From Maea johnstoni (Eukaryota > Annelida > Polychaeta > Spionida > Magelonidae), in NCBI GenBank assembly GCA_963942565.1, contig OZ012687.1, forward strand, positions 6,273,665 to 6,337,664: a DNA stretch of 64,000 bases, in the 5' to 3' direction. The notes beneath the pieces are model-generated. The model ran no database searches. It had not been told where the DNA came from and saw only the letters and a list, made by a program, of their open reading frames with translations. Position numbers and translations under genes: made by a program. Positions 58,062-64,000 of the stretch are shown in pieces. Position 1 is the first letter of the stretch. Each line of letters begins with the position of its first letter.

Positions 58062-58800
58062 GAGAGATACATCCCCTTGATCCGCAATCCCATAGGCACA
58101 GCATGCTAGTACCTAGAGTGTGTGCGCCTCGAGTTACGAGGTGTAGACTGGGGAAGTATTGGTGACGTGATTTTTTCAGAAAGAGGCTGAGAGTAGTAGA
58201 CAGTTAGTTGGCAATCCAGAGCCTTATCTCTTTTCGTAGATCGAGCAACTCTATCGTCGGGTATGCCGTTGTTTACATTCTGAGATTGATAGGCCATACC
58301 CACGATAGAGAAAGCCCCATACAAAACTTTTCCACTGCGCCCAAAAAACTGGGCGCTCACATTTCTAGCCCAGTCTGGCCACCCAAACCAACTGAATTTG
58401 TTTCCTACCTTGGTAATTTACGTTGTGACGCCTTTACAGCACTCAAATCCATCCAGAGTGCGAGAAATGAGAGCTTTTTGGCTGGAAGCGATAATTTTCA
58501 CCGTGTCCTTACCGCCATTTAATTCGAGCAGCACTGTCCATCATTTCCCGTATCAAACCTATCACCTTCTCACACGTGCGCTGCTCGACTAGTCATATCT
58601 CGAATACAGCATACCCGACGACAGAGTTGCTCGATCTACTCTTTTCGCTGCCTCTATCTAGGTCAGATAGGTTGCCAAGGAGATGGGCTCAGCTGCAGGC
58701 AGCCAATCCTGGGGGTACACATGTTATCTATGACTCATAGAGAGGCAGCGATATATGATGATGCATGCACAGTACCCACTCCCTGTCTACTACTCCCAGG
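58062..58800. mobile_element. Dispersed repeat interrupted by a TIR element, copy A
   Basis: Flanks 58,062-58,165 (gagatacatccccttgatcc) and ~58,640-58,800 (gcccactccctgtctac-like end) match the two halves of 61,587-61,815. About 480 bp of extra sequence, including the 58,236-58,639 element, lies between them. Confidence 0.6.
58236..58639. mobile_element. 404-bp TIR element with 7-bp target duplication
   Basis: 31-bp terminal inverted repeats with one mismatch: gtagatcgagcaactctatc at 58,236 and its inverse ending 58,639. They are flanked on both sides by tcttttc, a perfect 7-bp direct repeat. No transposase frame; non-autonomous DNA transposon. An 8-bp hAT-type duplication is not supported exactly. 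Confidence 0.75.
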
Positions 58801-58897
58801 TAGACAGTACTCAGTAGTGATGCAGAAATCAAGAACTTCAAAAAACTTTCCCATGTGATTAATAAACTTTGGTCGTTTGGATGATACTTAAACTTAC

Positions 58898-59085
58898 CTC
58901 CTATAGTTCTGGACCACTCTATCGGGCCTGCATACTGTTTGTAACTTCTGCAGTCGTTCCCAGGGTAGCAGACAGCAGGGTTTTATGGATGTTTTTGAAA
59001 TCAATACACAGCACCTTACTTTTAGTGTACATCTCTCCCAAGCAACTGCCTCGATTTGAACTTTGGAATTGATGCCACCTATCGG
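58898..59085 (-). other. Candidate upstream non-coding exon with strong donor
   Basis: On the minus strand ATAGGAG is followed by gtaagtttaag, a near-consensus donor just left of 58,898. The frame behind it is open for about 300 nt, but the encoded sequence matches nothing I recognise. It lies 2.3 kb upstream of the CCDC162 start on the same strand, so it may be that gene's first, non-coding exon. The right boundary is unknown; 59,085 is a guess. Confidence 0.3.
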
Positions 59086-59589
59086 TGAAAATATGAATAA
59101 ATTAATTTGGAGCAAGAAATAAGGCAACAGCACCTTAGAAACCGGCAGTTGTATATCAAAACAATTTCTTTGAAATATCAATGCGTAACTTGTGACATGC
59201 AAAAGATGAATTTGTCGTGATGCGTTTATTTAGCTCAAATTCTGCAAGCTTGCCTTGACTCGCGACTTCGAAGGTAAGAACGATAGAATTACTAGCGGTG
59301 CACCGGTTTTCACCTTATAAGGTTGATTTGCTACCATATATGGTAGCGTTTTCCAATCGGGGTGTAATCGTAGTGATAATGAGCTGACCCGTAGTAAAGG
59401 TAAACACTCACAAACATTGAAGCGGTTTATACACTGTTACAGGCATCAGTGCACCTCCCAGCCAGGGTGGAAGCCATGCGGCAGATAGCAGTGACAGTCA
59501 GTAAGAATACATTTTAGAATTGGCTTCTGCGAAAAGGTATCTGACTGGCAGGCAATGTACAAAGTAAGATTTGAGTCTTTCTCTCTCCT

Positions 59590-60085
59590 GGATATCGTTT
59601 TCTATGTAGATCTACAATCTGTATCTATATCTATATAGATATACATGTATGTATAGCTGATAATGCTCCTGCGCACACTCCAAGCTGTGACAGTTCTCCT
59701 TAAGGCTTAAGGAGAACTGTCACAGCTTGGAGTGTGCGCTCCTTAGTAACGGTACATAGGTCCGTCTAAGGTTAAGTCTATGTTCTTGATAGACTCTTTG
59801 AATGGATTCAGTTCTTGGAGGTTCACAACGTCATGTGGCAGGTTATTCCATTGAACCACTGTCCTAGGTATAAATGAGTACTTGTAACAGCTAGTCTTTG
59901 TTACACTGTATTCTCTCGAGCTGTTTGTTATGGCTAAAACGACTTGGTTTGGCGGGTCTGGCTACCAAGCTGTCACAAGCAATGTCAACAGTGCCATTGA
60001 GTATCCTGTGCAGCATAGCGAGGCGTGACTGCATGTGCTCTCCTCTGAGCTAGGGACGGCCATTGTAGTTGGGTCAATAAATACA
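59590..60085 (-). mobile_element. LINE (non-LTR retrotransposon) 3' end remnant
   Basis: On the minus strand, 60,085-59,743 encodes the typical C-terminal tail of a LINE reverse-transcriptase ORF: RLAMLHRILNGTVDIACDS, FSHNKQLERIQCNKD and, after a small frame disruption, YKYSFIPRTVVQWNNLPHDV to the stop at 59,743-59,745. A hairpin and an atctat-rich tail follow (to about 59,590), as in CR1-like 3' ends. It is 5'-truncated and inactive. Clade assignment is tentative. Confidence 0.75.
59671..59739. repeat. Perfect 34-bp palindrome with 1-bp centre
   Basis: Arms 59,671-59,704 and 59,706-59,739 are exact inverted copies (gcgcacactccaagctgtga ... against ... tcacagcttggagtgtgcgc) around a single G. 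It lies directly after the LINE ORF stop. Confidence 0.95.
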
Positions 60086-60089
60086 ATAC

Positions 60090-60855
60090 ATTATAACATG
60101 TTGCCATAGTAACAAGGCTAGACCGAAATATCTGTCTCTACATTTGCCTGGATGTTGATTTTCTATGTTGATTTAGCTATTTGGATGTTTTTTAATATGT
60201 TCAGGATCTCGTTGGCATATGTAGAGTCGTCTGGTATAGGCTCTATCTCTATATTAGACCCGGTTCGTGTCTCTATCAGTACCAGGCCATTCTTTTTGTT
60301 TATTGATGTTTCTGTTGTAGAGATAGAGCCTATGCCAGACGACTCTGTTGTGAAATACATAGGTGGGTTGAATGGGCCATCTAAACGCCGAAGCCGCAGG
60401 CTGAGGCGTTTAGATGGCCCATTCAACACCATTCAACACCCGAAGCTCTGTATTTCCCAACAGAGTCATTCTGGTACAGGCTCTATCACTATTATAACAT
60501 GGACGTATAGTTGTTCACCTTTTTAAAACACAATTTCAGTTTTAAGCAACTGCAGACAGTCTGGCGGCCATTTTGTTTGCAATGAGAAGCAGACAGCCTG
60601 CTTGATGTCTATAAAAATCATTGGGGAGCAATATATTTTCTTGTATAAACACTAGAAAACAATACCTACCACTTTTTTAAAACATACAAATTAAGAATTA
60701 AACTCATAAATAGTCAAATTCATTTTTTATTTCAATATTTAAACCCTGAGGTGGTGATTCTGTTGCCATGACGACAGTCCGTATAAGAAAACCGTATACA
60801 AAAGTCATCTGTTCAAAAATAATCATGCCTTGTTACTATGGCAACATGTTATAAT
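60090..60855. mobile_element. TIR element with nested foldbacks (766 bp)
   Basis: 29-bp perfect terminal inverted repeats: attataacatgttgccatag at 60,090 and its inverse ending 60,855. Inside are an inverted pair agagtcgtctggtataggct (60,222-) / agcctatgccagacgactct (to 60,345), a third diverged copy near 60,458, and a stem ggccatctaaacgcc / ggcgtttagatggcc around 60,375-60,420. No gene is seen; open frames on both strands are mirror effects. Confidence 0.75.
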
Positions 60856-61586
60856 ATTGGCCTTTCCGAGACACGGTACCACACAATAGTAAAAATCTGC
60901 CGTCAGTCCGGTGAATTCACGGGGGTGGATTTCTCGCGTGTAAAGGCGAGTGTCACGGCCAGACTTATACCAATGATTTATGTACATCTTTGACTAGTGT
61001 ATTTTCCCTAAGTCGGCAGGTGACAATGGTTGAATGGTTTTGTAATCTTAGAAAGAAGTTCTGAAGCGGCAATTTCCGCCATTTTAAATTTCCGACATTT
61101 GCTGAAGGCCTGACTAATCGAGCGCCTGTCAAGACATTTGAAGCATCTGTTATATGCATACAAATGCTCCTAATGTGTTTGTGCATTAAATCTCTGTGAG
61201 GGTGAAGCAATATTAAGGTCCTTCAGTACAGCATAGCGGCGCCATGGTCTCTTCAATCGGCTGCAGATGAGGTGCAGCCGTCCTGACCGCAGACACCCCA
61301 ATCTCAAGCAAGGGCGCGTTTTTTCAACCTTGACCACATTCATGCCTGTGATCCCAAACATTGACCTGGTTAATTAAGGCATTCTCCTGTGTTCCAAGTT
61401 ATTTCAAAAATAGCCAAAAGTGAACTGTTGGTCGAAAACCAATTAAAAATCCAAGAACGTCTCCTTTGCAAGCCCTATTAATGCGCTACTGAAATTAAGT
61501 TTATTTTGGTCACAGCCAATTTCAATCTTAATTTCTATATAAATATATGTATATTTTCTATGTATCCAAATATATTACAGCAAAGC

Positions 61587-61815
61587 AGAGAAATACATCC
61601 CCTTGATCCGCAACCCCATAGGTACTGCATGCTAGCCTCTACGGCATCTGCGCCTCGGGTTACGCGCTGTAGCCTGGGGTTGTATTGGTCACGTGATCTG
61701 TGCAGTAAGCATGCACTGGCTGGCTGGGGGATGTCATCCTATCTAGGTCAGATAGTGAGAGGCAGCGAAATTTGATGATTCATGACCAGTGCCCACTCCC
61801 TGTCTACTTCTCTCA
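61587..61815. mobile_element. Dispersed repeat, uninterrupted copy B
   Basis: About 230 bp, gagaaatacatccccttgat to cccactccctgtctacttct. It is GC-richer than its surroundings and approximates the uninterrupted form of 58,062-58,800. Family unknown. Confidence 0.6.
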
Positions 61816-61994
61816 GAGCAAAGGAATTTTGAGTGGTTGAAAATGAAATACTACAGAAACTGTCTGCGATGTGCGCATAACAGACAGACACACCACTAGC
61901 AATCAATATCTACCATTCTCCTGAATCTCCTCTCTACAAGAACCAACCCTTGGTTTACTGCATAGAAAACAAGGTCCAGTGATTTGCCGTAACA

Positions 61995-62010
61995 CCACTA
62001 GATGGCAGTA
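61995..62010 (+). promoter_or_regulatory. CTCF-like motif upstream of SARM1
   Basis: CCACTAGATGGCAGTA agrees at all 16 positions with the commonly quoted CTCF consensus CCASYAGRKGGCRSYV. It sits in the divergent intergenic region about 200 bp left of the candidate SARM1 donor. Binding is inferred from the motif only. Confidence 0.45.
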
Positions 62011-62099
62011 CCAATTTAATTCACGAGTATGCCGTTTTGCGAATTTCAGATAAACAACAACTCAAAATTCTAGTTATATTGGCGTTATATGTACCTTGT

Positions 62100-62201
62100 A
62101 TTACTGCGCACAGGCATACCACAATCGTAATTAATGAGACAGTTGCTAACTCGAGTGTGGGGCCATGAAACCCGTCCAGCGACAATGCAAATGGCGACCG
62201 A
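62100..62201 (+). other. SARM1: Candidate non-coding first exon and promoter-proximal region of SARM1
   Basis: A comparatively CpG-containing stretch ends at a consensus donor gtgagt (62,202). Joining 62,201 to 63,707 puts the ATGs near 62,165-62,193 out of frame with the ARM exon, and the relevant frame has an upstream stop, so this exon would be 5' UTR. The left boundary is not defined by the sequence. Confidence 0.4.
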
Positions 62202-63706
62202 GTGAGTATTTTGGTACACATGATCACTTCAGGCATAAACTGTATAGAGTTGGCAGAATGTTATGAGTTTATTTTGCGGTATGCCTGTGGGTATGGTTAC
62301 CAACAAACCCATGTTGGACTTCAAAAACCTTACTGTTGCATAATTTGGTCGTCAAATCTAAACGTTTGGATGTTGTAATTTTCCCTTTATTTTGATCAAT
62401 ATTTTCGTTTGTTTTGCACTATCCAGCAGTTTAATGTTATGGTTTTCATGCAGGTTGGGTGTCCTCGTGCTCTGCACCTATGCATTATATAGACCCTCTG
62501 ATATGATGGGCATACAGCCTGATACAGGCTGTATTCTAGGGAAGTCGGTTAACACTCTTTAAGCCCCTACTGAAGCACCTTAAGATAACCATTTCAATCA
62601 GAACAAACAAAGCAAAAAAAAAGAAAAGAAAAAGAAACTTCTTGAGTTGTGAAGAGGGGGCACAAATCTTTATCTCCAGAGGAAATAAACTACCTATATA
62701 GCATCAGTTGTGACTCGAGATTGTTAATTTTGAACTACCACAGCAGCACCATTAGAGTGGTGATGCTGTCACTGTGAGAAAAATAGGGATACGCAACTAC
62801 TATCTAGCTAGCAGGTCTCATTCAACCACCTTGTCCCTAGCCCAGGTGTTGACGAAAACCACTCAAGAGGTGCTTTCTGTGCATGAGCCTCTTCTTCTAT
62901 AATGTAAACAAATACAAAAGCCCTAATTTGTCTGTCTCCTAGTGATGTCATACTGAGGTGAGATTATGTGTGCCTAGGGCTTTACAATGGGCTCTATGGT
63001 AATTGCATGGTCTTTGGCAACCAATCCATGTTCTCATCTAAGAGAGGGGGTTAGTTGAACCCAGAGAGTTATATATAGATACCACAAGGAGATGCAAAAT
63101 AGCCCACGTTGAGAGACTAATTCTCATATACTATCATAAAAGGCTTATAGTGCTCAGGAGAGACATATGGGTGTTGCAATGCTCCACTATTATAGCATTC
63201 TTGCATAGAAAAAGCTGCTCATTATTGACTACAATGCTGCTGACTGATCCGTGTTGCGAAACCTATCCATGTATCAGCAAATGCCAAACAAATACTTCTG
63301 ATACTTGTTCAATTGGTGACTGATTCGAGAAGTATTGTGTATGAAAATCTATAGACTTAGGACCTGCAGTATTTGCGTGGATTTAGAAATTGCTCGCTTC
63401 ATTCTCATATGGAAGGTGATGCAATCCATAAAGATTGCTTTCAGAGTGATGTAACAAAAGCTCATAAGATTTCATCAGACTACCTCTCCATTATAAGTGA
63501 GATTTCACAAATAATTATAAAGTAGCGGCATTCCAGATTCACACTAGAACAGACTGTTACCTTTCAAAGATGTTGATTTAGTTATATATATACAAAAAAA
63601 ACACATTAATATAGAATAACTTAAAGATGAGGAATGTAACTCATTTCATTTCATATACTTTATCCATACTGTTTATTAATTATGATTTTTTATATTTTTT
63701 TGACAG
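62202..63706 (+). other. Probable SARM1 intron 1
   Basis: AT-rich, non-coding, between the candidate donor at 62,202 and the acceptor at 63,705-63,706. I see no repeat family shared with the rest of the window. Confidence 0.4.
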
Positions 63707-63715
63707 GAGTACAAG

Positions 63716-64000
63716 ATGTTTGCAAGAAGTAGAGAAGGATCAGCTATGTCGTCGAAACCCATCGCAAGAGACAAAAGTGCCCAGAAACAACACACAGAAA
63801 CTGTAGAAAAACTTTATAATGACATAGAAACTGAGTTTCTCCAACATGCAGAAAAGTTACACTCTTTTGGCTCAGATGAGGATGTTATTGATGCAATGGT
63901 GAATATTTCCATCATAGTGGAAAGAGCATGGTCAATTCAAGCCTACGGCAGAGATGTAGCTGTTACCCTGTGTAATACCTTTGGTACAAATGGTGGGATA
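63716..64000 (+). CDS. SARM1: SARM1, N-terminal ARM-domain exon (runs off the right edge)
   Basis: The exon begins after acceptor acag (63,703-63,706) and is open for 95 codons from ATG 63716-63718 to the window end. Residues 55-95 align with the start of the SARM1 armadillo domain: IVERAWSIQAYGRDVAVTLC corresponds to human [20 protein letters not shown], and the following TNGGI to the human LDGGL. Trp72 and Arg79 sit seven residues apart, as do human Trp103 and Arg110 of the allosteric NAD+/NMN pocket. SARM1 is an ARM-SAM-TIR NAD+ hydrolase that drives axon degeneration and modulates Toll signalling; the SAM and TIR parts would lie outside the window. The start is chosen because no upstream in-frame ATG joins from the candidate first exon. 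There is no recognisable mitochondrial presequence. Confidence 0.85.
   Translation, partial: MFARSREGSAMSSKPIARDKSAQKQHTETVEKLYNDIETEFLQHAEKLHSFGSDEDVIDAMVNISIIVERAWSIQAYGRDVAVTLCNTFGTNGGI

Larger units (their letters stand above)
56643..62099. other. Intergenic region between CCDC162 and SARM1 with stacked repeats
   Basis: No confident coding exon. It contains the 57,642 dispersed repeat, a nested TIR element at 58 kb, a LINE tail, a perfect palindrome, a foldback TIR element at 60 kb and a relatively CpG-rich stretch at 60,860-61,350 that could hold a promoter. Confidence 0.6.

Noticed and set aside
60152-60526. Open frames on both strands with similar proteins
   Set aside because: Mirror effect of the foldback element; no coding features.
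62165-62193. ATGs in the candidate SARM1 first exon as the start codon
   Set aside because: Joining donor 62,202 to acceptor 63,706 puts these ATGs in frames that meet stops within the next exon; ATG 63,716 reads the ARM domain.

Overview
This is a eukaryotic, probably cephalochordate (amphioxus, Branchiostoma-like) nuclear window. It holds three protein genes with GT-AG introns, AATAAA signals, many small DNA-transposon relics, tRNA-derived SINEs and a non-LTR retrotransposon tail. The amphioxus call is inference. It rests mainly on the many minisatellites that straddle exon-intron junctions, a trait I recall being described in amphioxus under the name 'mirages' but cannot check here. No prokaryotic, organellar or intact viral content was seen.

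Layout. (1) 1-8,112, plus strand: the 3' part of CFAP276 (C1orf194 family), an axonemal microtubule inner protein. Three coding exons are visible (145-374, 3218-3336, 7403-7473); the first exon lies left of the window. A second, well-preserved copy of the terminal exon lies at 4284-4354. (2) 11,510-56,608, minus strand: a complete 46-exon gene for a 2,316-residue protein of the CCDC162 (DUF4549 N-terminus) family. I traced it exon by exon with every splice phase consistent, and the summed CDS is exactly 6,951 nt. It is tail-to-tail with CFAP276. (3) 56.7-62.1 kb: an intergenic stretch of stacked mobile-element relics, foldbacks and a LINE 3' tail. (4) 62.1-64 kb, plus strand: the 5' end of SARM1 (ARM-SAM-TIR NADase), with a probable non-coding first exon and the first coding exon running off the right edge. 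SARM1 and CCDC162 are divergently transcribed.

The most striking signal is not a gene. At least 13 exon edges in the two multi-exon genes, on both strands and at both donors and acceptors, carry tandem duplications that include the splice site plus 6 to ~85 bp of the exon. They range from fresh two-copy duplications to homogeneous 8-15-copy arrays and decayed ancient arrays. The duplicated CFAP276 terminal exon may be a related, coding-preserved case.

The genes do not form a pathway. CFAP276 is ciliary, SARM1 is a neuronal and innate-immune NAD+ hydrolase, and CCDC162 has no established function known to me. Dispersed repeats in introns include 11 copies of a ~205-bp TTAA-ended element and six SINE copies.
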